Notes under the pieces: generated by a model | Told to the model about the DNA's origin: nothing | Databases searched by the model: none | Seen by the model: only the letters and a program-made list of their open reading frames with translations | Position numbers and translations under genes: made by a program | Part shown: piece by piece, positions 26,678 to 35,020 of the stretch | Position numbering within the stretch: position 1 is the stretch's first letter | Layout of the letters: each line of letters opens with the position of its first letter | Assembly: GCF_001458735.1 (NCBI RefSeq) | Contig: NZ_CZQA01000010.1 | Coordinates: 248,001-312,000 of the forward strand | Length of the DNA stretch: 64,000 bases | Direction of reading: 5' to 3' | Source: Candidatus Nitrospira nitrosa | Lineage (GTDB): Bacteria > Nitrospirota > Nitrospiria > Nitrospirales > Nitrospiraceae

Positions 26678-27066
26678 GAGGCACCCCATGCTGCACGGCC
26701 CGTCCCTAAACGAGCTGCCTGCATCTCAAGGGACGCATCCACCATCCCTGTACCGGCCATCATCTGGTCGTAGTCTTTTACCACCACCCCCCCACGGCCT
26801 GGGCCACCCGTCCGGATATCTCAAGCGGTTCAATGTGCTCAAGGAGATGACTAAGACTCATGAGGCACTCCATGCTGCACGGCCTGTCCTAAGCGAGCTG
26901 ACTGCATCACAAGGGAGGCATCCACAATTCCCACGGCCTGGGCGACCCGTCCGGATTTCTCAAGCGGTTCGATGTGCTCAAAAAGATGACTAAGAGTCAT
27001 GAGGCACTCCATGCTGCACAGCATGACCCAAACGGGCCAACTGCGTCTCAAGGGAGGCATCGACCA
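26604..27066. repeat. Triplicated fliH-end/fliI-start junction
   Basis: Three imperfect tandem copies of about 137-143 bp lie at about 26930-27066 (A, next to fliH), 26791-26931 (B) and 26604-26746 (C, the true fliI start). Each contains the fliH 3' end and the fliI 5' end. Period A-B is 139 bp; B-C is 184 bp because of about 45 extra bases near 26746-26790. Copy A plus B encodes a chimeric reading frame (26851-26998) that starts like FliI (MTLSHLFEHIEPLEKSGRVA) and ends like FliH (GQAVQHGVPHES). Copy B starts a 27-codon FliI-like frame ending in GGWW. Confidence 0.9.
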
Positions 27067-28015
27067 ATCGTGTACTGGTATGCAAGAGACAACTCCCTCG
27101 TGGGAGTGAAGGAACCGCTTCAACGTTGATTGCGAAAGAGATATCTCGTTGTCCTGCGAGCTCGGCCTTGGCCGCTTCCAAGACACCGGCATCCAAGGGA
27201 TGTGCCTGTATCACCACGCTCTCGGCGTCGCGCAACGCATTGATCCCAGCCTTAGCCTGAACGATGATCTGCTCCCGAGACGATTCAGCCGACTCATGCA
27301 GAATCTTGGAAGCCACTTGAAACGCCAACTCGACCACGTCCGCTTCCATCGTCTGCCGCACCGTTCCTCGCGCGAGGTCAAACTGTCTCGCGGCGTTGGT
27401 CAGCACGGCCAAGACCTGTCGACGTTCATCCTCTACGAGCTGTCGTCCCTCCGCCAATCCACGCTCGTACTCCCCAGGACCATCGGCTTCCCGAAACATG
27501 CCACCCTCATCAAAGGTATGAAAGGGTGTATTCTGTAGCCGGATCGCCCCAGACCGGACAGCCGCGTGCTTCACCACCGCATTGTCCCCGCGCGCCTGAT
27601 GAACCGCCAACAAACGTCGAACTGTGGCACTGACCACTTCAGTCTGAAACGGCTTCAAGAAGAACTCGACAGCCCCTGCTTTCATCGCTCGCACGGCAAG
27701 CTCGATGGTGGCCGCTCCGGTCATCACCGCGCCGATGATCCGATTGTCCAGTTTCTGTACTTCTTCCAGGACGGCAATGCCGTCTCCATCCGGCAGCAAC
27801 ACGTCGACAATCATCAGAGTCGGCGCCATCTGCTTGACCATCGCCACCGCTTCCTGTCGGGAACCGGCAACACGGACATTGATACGCTCAGATCTGAAGA
27901 GTTCACGGAAGAGGTTCCGAATGCTTTCTTCATCATCGACGACAAGGACCGTCCCCTGCACTCTGGAGAGTCCCTGCCCCTGAGACGACATCGACGACAT
28001 GGCCGCAGCTGCCAC
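26990..28015 (-). CDS. fliH: FliH with an N-terminal CheY-like receiver domain
   Basis: FliH dimers regulate FliI and tie it to FliN. The 341-aa product is a fusion. Residues about 21-140 are a full response-regulator receiver: acidic pair Asp27-Asp28, phosphoacceptor Asp71 (LMIVDVLLPDGDG), Thr99 (AVMTGAA) and Lys121 (FFLKPF). Residues about 180-341 are FliH: GLAEGRQ repeats, ADVVELAFQVASKIL, VVIQAHPLDAG, and the C-terminal RLVDASLETQLARLG. All phosphorylation residues are kept, so export may respond to a histidine kinase. It starts with GTG at 28015 overlapping the fliG stop; GAGGAG is about 9 bases upstream. No effector HTH is present. Confidence 0.92.
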   Translation of the reverse strand: MAAAAMSSMSSQGQGLSRVQGTVLVVDDEESIRNLFRELFRSERINVRVAGSRQEAVAMVKQMAPTLMIVDVLLPDGDGIAVLEEVQKLDNRIIGAVMTGAATIELAVRAMKAGAVEFFLKPFQTEVVSATVRRLLAVHQARGDNAVVKHAAVRSGAIRLQNTPFHTFDEGGMFREADGPGEYERGLAEGRQLVEDERRQVLAVLTNAARQFDLARGTVRQTMEADVVELAFQVASKILHESAESSREQIIVQAKAGINALRDAESVVIQAHPLDAGVLEAAKAELAGQRDISFAINVEAVPSLPRGSCLLHTSTRLVDASLETQLARLGHAVQHGVPHDS

Positions 28016-29007
28016 TAGAGCATCTCCTCTCCAACGCCGGCGATGACAATACGGCCTTCGTCCTCCAGCTTTCGGCAGACTTTGAGGATATTTTGTTGTG
28101 ATTTTTCGACATCGGATACTTTAACCGGCCCCCTGGCTTCCATGTCATCCTTCAACATTTCCGCAGCACGACTCGACATATTCTTAAAGAATTTTTCCTT
28201 CACCTCCGGATTTGCGCCGCGCAGCGCCACCGGCAAATCTTCCTTGCTGATCTCCTTCATTAATTCCTGGATTCCACGATCGTCCACTTTCACCATGTCG
28301 TCGAATACGAACATCAGTGCCCGGATGTTATCGGCAAGCGTTTGACTCTTCTCCGTGATGCGTGCCATGATGCCGCCTTCGTTCGATTTATCCATTCGCA
28401 TCAGAATATTGGCAATCACCTCAGCGCCTCCCACGCTATGTGCGCCGACCCCTTTGCCGGCCAGCAAGGTTTCTTGTAGCGTGTCGCTTAGTTCCTCCAG
28501 CACATCCGGCTGGACCTCTTCCATGGTTGCAAGCCGAAGCGCCACGTCCCCTCGCATCTCCTCCGGAAGCGCAGCCAGGACTTGACCGGCCTGGTCGCTC
28601 TCCAGATGTGCAAGGATCACAGCGACTGTTTGCGCATGTTCGATCTTCAACATTTGCGTGAGAGTTTTCACGTCAACCCACTTCAATGCCTCAATCCCGG
28701 GATAATTTTTCTGCGTCATGGACTCAATAATCCGCGCCGCTTTGTCTGCTCCCAAAGCCTTTGTCAGTACCGTTTTAATGAATTCTCGTCCTTGGAATTG
28801 AATGCCTCCGGCCGCGCTGGCCGCCTGGAAATCGGAAATGACCACTTCTTCGTCCTCTCGGGAGATCTGTGCGGTCCCGCTCATGAAGCTTCCCAGCTTC
28901 TTGATCTCCTTCGGATCCAGCTGCTTCATGACTTGGGCAGCCGCTTCCTCTCCGATCGCACGAAGCAGAATCGCCGCTTTTTGTTCACCGGTCAGAGTAT
29001 TTGCCAT
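28015..29007 (-). CDS. fliG: Flagellar motor switch protein FliG
   Basis: FliG couples the MS-ring to the C-ring and contacts the stator to make torque. The 330-aa product has the normal three-domain layout: N-terminal FliF-binding domain (GEQKAAILLRAIGEEAAAQVMKQL), a middle domain with the EHAQTVAVILAHL motif, and a C-terminal torque domain (IMARITEKSQTLADNIRALMFVFDDMVKVDDRGIQELMKEI) with the conserved charged residues. The terminal helix ends IVIAGVGEEML. It is coupled to fliH by a 1-base stop/start overlap. Confidence 0.97.
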   Translation of the reverse strand: MANTLTGEQKAAILLRAIGEEAAAQVMKQLDPKEIKKLGSFMSGTAQISREDEEVVISDFQAASAAGGIQFQGREFIKTVLTKALGADKAARIIESMTQKNYPGIEALKWVDVKTLTQMLKIEHAQTVAVILAHLESDQAGQVLAALPEEMRGDVALRLATMEEVQPDVLEELSDTLQETLLAGKGVGAHSVGGAEVIANILMRMDKSNEGGIMARITEKSQTLADNIRALMFVFDDMVKVDDRGIQELMKEISKEDLPVALRGANPEVKEKFFKNMSSRAAEMLKDDMEARGPVKVSDVEKSQQNILKVCRKLEDEGRIVIAGVGEEML

Positions 29008-29016
29008 CGCCAGACT

Positions 29017-30588
29017 CTAGCTTGGACTCTTCAACCATTCTTTGACCACCACAGCCGTCGCATCAGGGTTTTTTTTGGCCATATCAATGATCTGCGCTCG
29101 ATCCGGCGTATTCGCCAACGTCGCTCCACCCGCTGGGTTCCCACCAGAAAGCTCGGCCACGGACGCCTCTGCCTGTGCCTGTTCTATATTTGTTCCCAAC
29201 ATGGCCAACAAGGGCCGCACGACAAACAAGAGAATCACGGCAAAGAGAAGTATCGCCACTCCGTATCGAAGATAGGGCATCCAGGGTTTCAACCCTTCTG
29301 AGGCAATTTCCGTCGTCCCCGCCTGCGGTTCCTCAGCCTCGGTCCCGAACTGCACGTTCACAACTTGCACCTGATCTTGCCGTTCAGCAGAAAAGCCCAT
29401 CGCCTTCTTCACGATGTCTTCGATACGCTTGAGATCCTCTTCCGATCGCGGAACATACTTTCGCGCCGCAGCCGGAGCGTCCCCCGCCTGACCTTCAGCG
29501 GCCTTTGCCGCTTCATACACCCCGTCGACCAACACCGCGACCGACAGCTGCTTGATGGCACCGACAGGTTCCACAATTTTCGACACGGTGCGGCTGATCT
29601 CATAGTTGACCGTTTCGTTTTTTGTTTGACTGCTGTTTGAACTGGTTTGTGCCGGCTCAGCATCGGTTCCCGGCGGCACGTTGGACTGAACGCCGGGTAC
29701 ACCGCCACCAACCCCGTTGCTCCCATTGGACTTTTCTTGGCCTCGCTGTTCGCTTCTCACGACTTGGCTATTCGGATCATATCGCTCTTCCGTCGTCTCG
29801 ATTTTTCTGAAATCCACGACACTCGACACACGAACAACGGCCTTATTGGGTCCGACGATCCGTTCCAACATCGTTTGGATACGCGTCTCGATGTCCTTTT
29901 CAATGCTGCGCTGATAATCGAGTTGCGTATTGGTCAGCCCGGCCGTCTCATCCGTCACCGTCGCCGACAGGAGACGCCCGTGTCCGTCCACCACGGTCAC
30001 ATCACGGGATTGAAGCCCTTCCACACTGCTCGATACCAAATGGATGACCCCTTGCACCTGTGCCGGCGAGAGTTGCTGCCCGCCACGAAGCGTGACGATC
30101 ACAGAGGCTCTCGCCTTCTCCTGCTCACTCGCGAACAGTCGTCGCTCCGGCATGGCCAGATGGACGCGCGCCCGTTCCACTTCCGGCATCTGAGCGATGG
30201 TTCGCGCCAATTCTCCCTGCAATGCCCGACGATAATTCAACTTCTGAACAAATTCGGACATCCCAATTGAGGTCTTGTCGAAAATTTCAAATCCGACTCC
30301 ACCGCCGTGGGGAAGCCCTTGGGTCGCAAGTTGCAATCGCAGGTCGTGAACCTGGTCGCTGGGCACCAGTACGGTTGAACCGCCGCCGGTCGTCTCGTAC
30401 GGCACCTTAGTCTCTTTGAGCTTGTCGATAATGGCGGCGGCGTCTTCGCTGCCAAGGTGGGTGAACAGCACTTGCATGTCGGGCTGTTGCGTCCACAAGG
30501 CGATGGCGATCAGACCGGCAATGGATCCCGCCAAGGCGACGAGGATGATCATCCGTTGATTGATGGAAAACTTGGAGAACATGCCCAC
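29017..30588 (-). CDS. fliF: Flagellar MS-ring protein FliF
   Basis: FliF builds the MS-ring, the first assembled part of the basal body. The 523-aa product has a first membrane helix at about residues 13-32, ring-building motifs (LFTHLGSEDAAAIIDKLKETKVPYE, then LASQGLP-type sequence written here LATQGLPHGGGVGFEIFD), a Ser/Gly/Thr-rich linker, a second membrane helix at about residues 440-465, and a short C-terminal tail for FliG binding. Length is near the usual 540-570. Confidence 0.97.
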   Translation of the reverse strand: MGMFSKFSINQRMIILVALAGSIAGLIAIALWTQQPDMQVLFTHLGSEDAAAIIDKLKETKVPYETTGGGSTVLVPSDQVHDLRLQLATQGLPHGGGVGFEIFDKTSIGMSEFVQKLNYRRALQGELARTIAQMPEVERARVHLAMPERRLFASEQEKARASVIVTLRGGQQLSPAQVQGVIHLVSSSVEGLQSRDVTVVDGHGRLLSATVTDETAGLTNTQLDYQRSIEKDIETRIQTMLERIVGPNKAVVRVSSVVDFRKIETTEERYDPNSQVVRSEQRGQEKSNGSNGVGGGVPGVQSNVPPGTDAEPAQTSSNSSQTKNETVNYEISRTVSKIVEPVGAIKQLSVAVLVDGVYEAAKAAEGQAGDAPAAARKYVPRSEEDLKRIEDIVKKAMGFSAERQDQVQVVNVQFGTEAEEPQAGTTEIASEGLKPWMPYLRYGVAILLFAVILLFVVRPLLAMLGTNIEQAQAEASVAELSGGNPAGGATLANTPDRAQIIDMAKKNPDATAVVVKEWLKSPS

Positions 30589-30615
30589 CCCTTACTCGTC
30601 AACCGAGACGACCGA

Positions 30616-30927
30616 TCAGATTTGCATCCGTTGAATTTCCTCGTAGGCGGTCACGAGCTTATTTCTGACCTGCATCATCAATTGGAACGACACATCGGCT
30701 TGCTGCAGCGCAACCATGGTCCGATGAATGTCTTGCGTATCGCCGGTCATGAGCGCATCGACCGCTCGACCCGCTTCCTTTTGCGCATCGTTGACATTGC
30801 CGATCGCCGACTTGAGTGAATCCAGGAATCCTGGACCGCCTGTTTTTCCAGTCGTGCCCGTGGATCCAGTCGATGCCACATCGACAATAGGAGCGATGCC
30901 GGATGCCACACCAGTGATTGGCCCCAT
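30616..30927 (-). CDS. fliE: Flagellar rod adaptor FliE
   Basis: FliE links the MS-ring to the rod. The product is 103 aa from the ATG at 30927, which is preceded by GGGAGG located in the last codons of flgC; an upstream ATG at 30960 is less likely. The N-terminus is Gly/Thr-rich and the C-terminal helices show the FliE signature (DIHRTMVALQQADVSFQLMMQVRNKLVTAYEEIQRMQI). Order flgB-flgC-fliE-fliF is standard. Confidence 0.95.
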   Translation of the reverse strand: MGPITGVASGIAPIVDVASTGSTGTTGKTGGPGFLDSLKSAIGNVNDAQKEAGRAVDALMTGDTQDIHRTMVALQQADVSFQLMMQVRNKLVTAYEEIQRMQI

Positions 30928-30929
30928 GA

Positions 30930-31379
30930 TTACCTCCCGATTTCCAGCGCCTTGTTCCACATCGTGCGTGTCGCATTGATCGCCTGCACATTCGCTTCAT
31001 ACGCGCGCGACGCCCCGATCATATTCACCATTTCCTCCATCACATTGACGTTGGGAAGCCGGACGAATCCTTTTGGGTCGGCATCCGGATGGTGCGGATC
31101 ATAGATCAGTTGCCCGGGCTTGGGATCTTCTTGCACCCGTGAGACAGAAACCCCTTCAAGCGCATGGGCCGATGGGCCCACGGCCACCTGCCGAAACGAT
31201 CGCTGAAATGCACTGGGAACTGCCGTCGATCGAAAGACCACGTCCCGCCGCTTATACGGACCGCCGGACGGCGTTTTCGTCGACTGCGCGTTGGCGAGAT
31301 TGCTGGCAATGACGTTGAGTCGTCGCCGTTGAGCGTCTAACCCGGAAACCGAAACTGCCAGACTGTCTGACATCTCCAT
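30930..31379 (-). CDS. flgC: Flagellar proximal rod protein FlgC
   Basis: FlgC forms part of the proximal rod. The 149-aa product has the axial N-terminus (LAVSVSGLDAQRRRLNVIASNLANAQSTKTPSGGPYKRRDVVF) and C-terminus (VRLPNVNVMEEMVNMIGASRAYEANVQAINATRTM), both highly typical. It follows flgB by 67 bp and its 3' end carries the fliE ribosome binding site. Confidence 0.97.
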   Translation of the reverse strand: MEMSDSLAVSVSGLDAQRRRLNVIASNLANAQSTKTPSGGPYKRRDVVFRSTAVPSAFQRSFRQVAVGPSAHALEGVSVSRVQEDPKPGQLIYDPHHPDADPKGFVRLPNVNVMEEMVNMIGASRAYEANVQAINATRTMWNKALEIGR

Positions 31380-31446
31380 GTGAACCTCCTCGGTATCAAG
31401 AATGACTCGTCAACCGTCTTCCCGCTGTGGAACACTCACTCAATCG

Positions 31447-31857
31447 TTATCGTCCCTCCCGTATGGCATTCAACAGCCCGTTGAACTTCTTCGCAAGAAT
31501 GGTGGCAGCCGCGTTGTACTGCATGACGTTCTCAGACAACTTCGCCATCTCCAATTCGAGATTGACCGAGTTGGCATCGAGCGGAATGTCTCCGGCCGGC
31601 ACCTCACCGAGCTTTCCCGTCACCGCCTGCACTCCTTCCGCCCCGTGAAGACCAAAATGCCGTGGCTGGGTCGCCGCCAAGACGATTGGGAGACGCCCCT
31701 TGTGCGCCGACTGCAATTGATCCATGAACGTCAGCTCCGAGGCTCGATATCCCGGAGTTTCTTCATTCGCGAGATTCGAGGCGATGACCCGTTGCCTGCC
31801 ACTGCGAAGGTCAAGCGTGCGCTCCAGCAACCGCATCGTTCGATCGAAGATCGTCAT
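31447..31857 (-). CDS. flgB: Flagellar proximal rod protein FlgB
   Basis: FlgB forms the most proximal rod layer. The 136-aa product has the conserved RQRVIASNLANEETPGYRASELTF motif near the N-terminus and a C-terminal LELEMAKLSENVMQYNAAATILAKKFNGL helix. First gene of the flgB-motE unit; a sigma-54 site at 31895-31910 gives a leader of about 27 bases. Confidence 0.96.
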   Translation of the reverse strand: MTIFDRTMRLLERTLDLRSGRQRVIASNLANEETPGYRASELTFMDQLQSAHKGRLPIVLAATQPRHFGLHGAEGVQAVTGKLGEVPAGDIPLDANSVNLELEMAKLSENVMQYNAAATILAKKFNGLLNAIREGR

Positions 31858-31894
31858 GCTCTTTACTCCTTTCAGGGTGACACCCTATCGTCCT

Positions 31895-31910
31895 TGCAAC
31901 CTGAGTGCCG
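31895..31910 (-). promoter_or_regulatory. Sigma-54 promoter of the flgB-motE unit
   Basis: On the minus strand the site reads CGGCACTCAGGTTGCA, close to the -24/-12 consensus with GG-N10-GC spacing. The predicted start is near 31884. Confidence 0.8.
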
Positions 31911-32041
31911 ATCTCCCTGTATAAACGTCACCCACGAGTGCTGCCCTAGGCCACATCCCTTGTGTTCAGCCCTCCCACCTCTTCAGAACTCTGTTGAGCA
32001 CAGTGATTGCCTGGGACAATTTTGCCCATCGGCAATTGTGG

Positions 32042-32126
32042 TCACCCTCCCGGCATACTGGAGGCCGAGTGTTCACCCTCCCGATACTCCCGCAGTTTGT
32101 TACGGAGGGTACGAATGCTGATACCC
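32042..32126 (-). pseudogene. flrC: Severed 3' end of flrC (Fis-type HTH), cut off by the IS
   Basis: On the minus strand this stretch encodes GISIRTLRNKLREY and a short tail ending at the stop at 32042-32044. This is the recognition helix of the Fis-like DNA-binding domain of NtrC-family activators. Joined to the flrC body at 33689 with the IS removed (one base is shared), it restores a continuous 471-aa frame reading ...AAKELGISIRTLRNKL.... It has no start codon and cannot be made from its present position unless fused. Confidence 0.92.
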
Positions 32127-32132
32127 GATAAT

Positions 32133-32147
32133 CATCTCGAAGGCTCC
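32133..32147 (+). repeat. Left inverted repeat of the IS
   Basis: CATCTCGAAGGCTCC, exact reverse complement of 33672-33686. Confidence 0.9.
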
Positions 32148-32211
32148 TCTCTTGAAGAGTAGAGTCGTTGCTAACGCGACGGGCTCATCCACTTTAACCG
32201 AGGAGGTTGCG

Positions 32212-33228
32212 ATGATGTGTTATGCGGGCATTGATCTCCATGCCACGAATAGTGTGCTGGTCGTGATTGATGAAGCGGATCGAGTGCTGTATCAGAAACG
32301 CCTCCGCAATGACCTGGCCGTGATCTTCACGGCCTTAACACCGTATCAGACCACGCTGCAGGGCGTGGTCGTTGAGTCCACCTATAATTGGTACTGGTTA
32401 GTCGACGGGCTCATGGAAGCAGGGTACCGGGTCCACCTCGCTCATGCACCAGCCCTGCCGCAGTATAGTGGGCTCAAGCATGTTGACGATCAACACGATG
32501 CGCAGTGGTTAGCCCATTTACTCCGGCTAGGTTTGCTCCCTACCGGGTACATTTACCCCAAAGCGGAACGGGCCGTGCGGGACTTGTTGCGGAAGCGCAG
32601 TCAGTTGGTTCGGCACAAGACCATGGTCGTGCTGAGCCTACAAAGCCTGCTGACACGACTGACTGGCAATCGGCTCTCCCTCCCTCGGCTTCGACAGCTC
32701 ACCCCAGAGGGCATTCAGGCACTTGTGCCATTTCCCGAACATGTGCAATCGGTCAGCAGTTCGTTGGCTGTGCTGCAATGTCTGGAGCACGAGATTCACA
32801 CGATTGAGGGCACGGTTCGGGAAGCGGGGCGGACTCAGCCGGGCTATGTGCTCTTACAGACCGTCCCCGGAATCGGGCCGATCTTGGCGGGCACCATTCT
32901 CCTGGAAGCCGGTGACCTGCGGCGGTTTGCGACCGTGGGACACTTCGCCTCCTACTGTCGCTGTGTCGGCAGCGAACATGTGAGTAACGGCAAACGCAAA
33001 GGGGCTGGCAACACGAAGAACGGCAACAAGTATTTAAGCTGGGCGTTCATCGAGGCGGCGCACTTCGCCATTCGCTATGAGGCCGTGATTCGCACGTATT
33101 ATCAGCGCAAGCAGGCACGGACGCATCCCCTTGTGGCGCTGAAGGCCGTGGCCCATAAATTGGCGCGGGCCTGCTATCACATGCTCCGTGCGCAGGTGCC
33201 ATTCGATCTGTCCCGCGCTTTTGGCTAG
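32212..33228 (+). CDS. IS110-family transposase (DEDD recombinase)
   Basis: The 338-aa protein has the two IS110 domains: an N-terminal RuvC-like DEDD domain (GIDLHAT with the first Asp; VVVESTYNWYWL with the Glu; HVDDQHDAQWLAHLL with the last Asp pair) and a C-terminal Tnp domain with a helix-hairpin-helix (LLQTVPGIGPILAGTIL) and the Ser-containing NGNKYLSWAFIEAAH segment near the presumed catalytic serine. GAGGAGG lies 6 bases before the ATG at 32212. The frame is open upstream to 32152 but without a ribosome binding site. It looks intact and probably active. Enzymes of this family use a guide RNA from the element to choose their target. Confidence 0.93.
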   Translation: MMCYAGIDLHATNSVLVVIDEADRVLYQKRLRNDLAVIFTALTPYQTTLQGVVVESTYNWYWLVDGLMEAGYRVHLAHAPALPQYSGLKHVDDQHDAQWLAHLLRLGLLPTGYIYPKAERAVRDLLRKRSQLVRHKTMVVLSLQSLLTRLTGNRLSLPRLRQLTPEGIQALVPFPEHVQSVSSSLAVLQCLEHEIHTIEGTVREAGRTQPGYVLLQTVPGIGPILAGTILLEAGDLRRFATVGHFASYCRCVGSEHVSNGKRKGAGNTKNGNKYLSWAFIEAAHFAIRYEAVIRTYYQRKQARTHPLVALKAVAHKLARACYHMLRAQVPFDLSRAFG

Positions 33229-33671
33229 GCGCGGCAGAGCTGGGGGGAGCTGGGAGCTCGCAAAGGGGTTGAGGCCACACCTCGCACTCCCGATTAGCCC
33301 CGGTCTTCCCCCTTCAACTCCCTCGCCACTGGCGTGGGGACTGAGACGCCTCGACCGTGAGCCATGATGGGGTTGGCGCCAGCCCGCTGGTAGCCAGACG
33401 TCCTGTGCGTAGGTATGCTGGACACGGCCGGGAACCGACGGTTGTCTGGGGCACGAGGTGCCAGGGGCTGGAGTGGATCCCCGACGGGGCTCGCTCCCAC
33501 GCCTTGATCCTGATGGGTGACTGGTGCGGCTCAAATCCGAGCTGACACTGCTGACGACGACAACCGGGATGCGACGGAGTCACGCGACCACCATGGCGAG
33601 GGAAGACGTCGTCGGAGACCTCGCCCCGTTTGTAGGATACGGAGGGCATGATCGGCTGTGCCCTCTTGACC
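33229..33671 (+). ncRNA. Candidate guide (bridge/seek) RNA region in the IS right end
   Basis: IS1111-type elements carry their target-selecting RNA between the transposase stop and the right end. This 443-bp stretch has no plausible gene but several potential stems. The segment GCAAAGGGGTTG (33260-33271) could pair over 12 positions, with two G-T wobbles, with the flank of the insertion site CAACTCTTTTGC (33689-33700). It lies between two possible stems, GGGAG/CTCCC (33252-33256 with 33287-33291) and GAGG/CCTC (33271-33274 with 33280-33283), as a loop guide would. Exact ends are unknown. Confidence 0.5.
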
Positions 33672-33686
33672 GGAGCCTTCGAGATG
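33672..33686 (+). repeat. Right inverted repeat of the IS
   Basis: GGAGCCTTCGAGATG, exact reverse complement of the left repeat at 32133-32147. Confidence 0.9.
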
Positions 33687-33688
33687 GG

Positions 33689-35020
33689 CAACTCTTTTGC
33701 CGCATGGGTCCGATTGTCTTTCACACGGGCCAAGGTTTTGAAAATCAGCTCTCGTTCCATCTCCCACAGCGATCCATTCGTCGGTGGCGATGCACGCACC
33801 AACGGGATCGTGACGTCCTCGGTCCTTTCAGGAGGACAATGTTCCGGTAAAATAGGCCCTTGGCCTGCCAACAACAGCGCTCGTTCCATCACGTTCTCCA
33901 ACTCACGCACATTTCCTTTCCAGGGTAAGCGTTGTAAATGCGCCAGAGCACTGTCCGACAGAGTCGGTGGAGTCAGACCATTTCTCATGGCTGATTGATT
34001 CACAAAATGGCGCGCGAGTACGGGGATATCGACGACACGCTCGCGTAACGGTGGCACCGTCACGGGGAAGACGTTTAATCGATAATAGAGATCTTCGCGA
34101 AAGCGGCCCTGCTCAACCTCCCGATAGAGCATGCGATTCGTCGTGGCGATCACGCGAATGTTGACCGGAACCGGATCACGCCCCCCGATCCGATCCACCT
34201 CACGTTCCTGCAAGACGCGCAACAATTTCGCCTGGAGGGCCAGATTCATTTCGCTGATTTCGTCCAAGAGCAAGGTGCCTGTATGGGCCATCTCAAACTT
34301 CCCGACTTTCCTGATGACGGCACCGGTAAATGCCCCTCGCTCATGGCCGAAGAGTTCACTTTCCAGCAATCCATCAGGAAGCGCAGCACAGTTCACCGCA
34401 ATGAACGGTCGATGGGCCCGCGGACTTCGCAAATGAATAAACCGTGCCAACAACTCTTTGCCCGTTCCACTTTCGCCATGAATCAGGACGGTGGCCTGAC
34501 TGGAAGCCACTCCTTCAATCGTGCTCAGGAGTCTGACCATCCCTGGGTCTTGGCTGAGCAGCGCTCGGTGCTCGACCTGATGGATCGGCCGACCCAGTCC
34601 AATCCCTTCCTCACGGCCGGCTTTGAGATTGGCAATCGCCCGCTCCAGGACATCCATGGAAAATGGCTTCAACAGATATTCGCTGGCCCCCAGCTTCATG
34701 GCCTCAACGGCTGTTTCAACTGTTCCGTAGGCCGTCATGAGGACAATCGCCGTTTGCGGGGCTCGCGCCTTCATCTCCTTGATCAGCTCGAGACCCGTCA
34801 GGCGAGGCATACGCAAATCCGTCAAGACCAACCATGGACGAAACTTCGTGATTCGCTCCAAGGCCTCTGTCCCATCAGTCGCCCCCTGCACGGCATAGCC
34901 AAGCCGCCTGATGGTTTCCATCAAGGCGATACGCATCGACGGATCATCATCGACGACCAGAATCCGCTCCTGCTCCTCACCGGTTTCCGCCATCGGGATT
35001 TGCTTCTCACGATCAGTCAT
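33689..35020 (-). pseudogene. flrC: Sigma-54-dependent flagellar response regulator FlrC, truncated by the IS
   Basis: FlrC-type activators switch on middle flagellar genes from sigma-54 promoters. The remaining 444 codons encode a receiver domain (Asp68 in VLTDLRMPRLTG) and a full AAA+ domain (Walker A GESGTGKE at 182-189, GAFTGA at 229-234 for sigma-54 contact). The protein then runs into the IS: after AAKEL the frame continues to 33314 with about 124 IS-encoded residues, giving a 568-aa chimera without its DNA-binding helix. The rest of the domain is at 32042-32126. The chimera might still activate weakly from solution, as naturally HTH-less activators do, but normal promoter targeting should be lost. 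It overlaps flrB by 8 bp. Confidence 0.9.

Larger units (their letters stand above)
32127..33688 (+). mobile_element. IS110-family element, IS1111 type, inserted in flrC
   Basis: The element is 1562 bp, delimited by comparing the two halves of flrC. Perfect 15-bp inverted repeats CATCTCGAAGGCTCC lie 6 bp inside the left end (32133-32147) and 2 bp inside the right end (33672-33686). Subterminal inverted repeats are a mark of the IS1111 subgroup. There is one transposase gene and a 460-bp non-coding right end. No target duplication is seen beyond one ambiguous C, as expected for this family. Confidence 0.9.
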
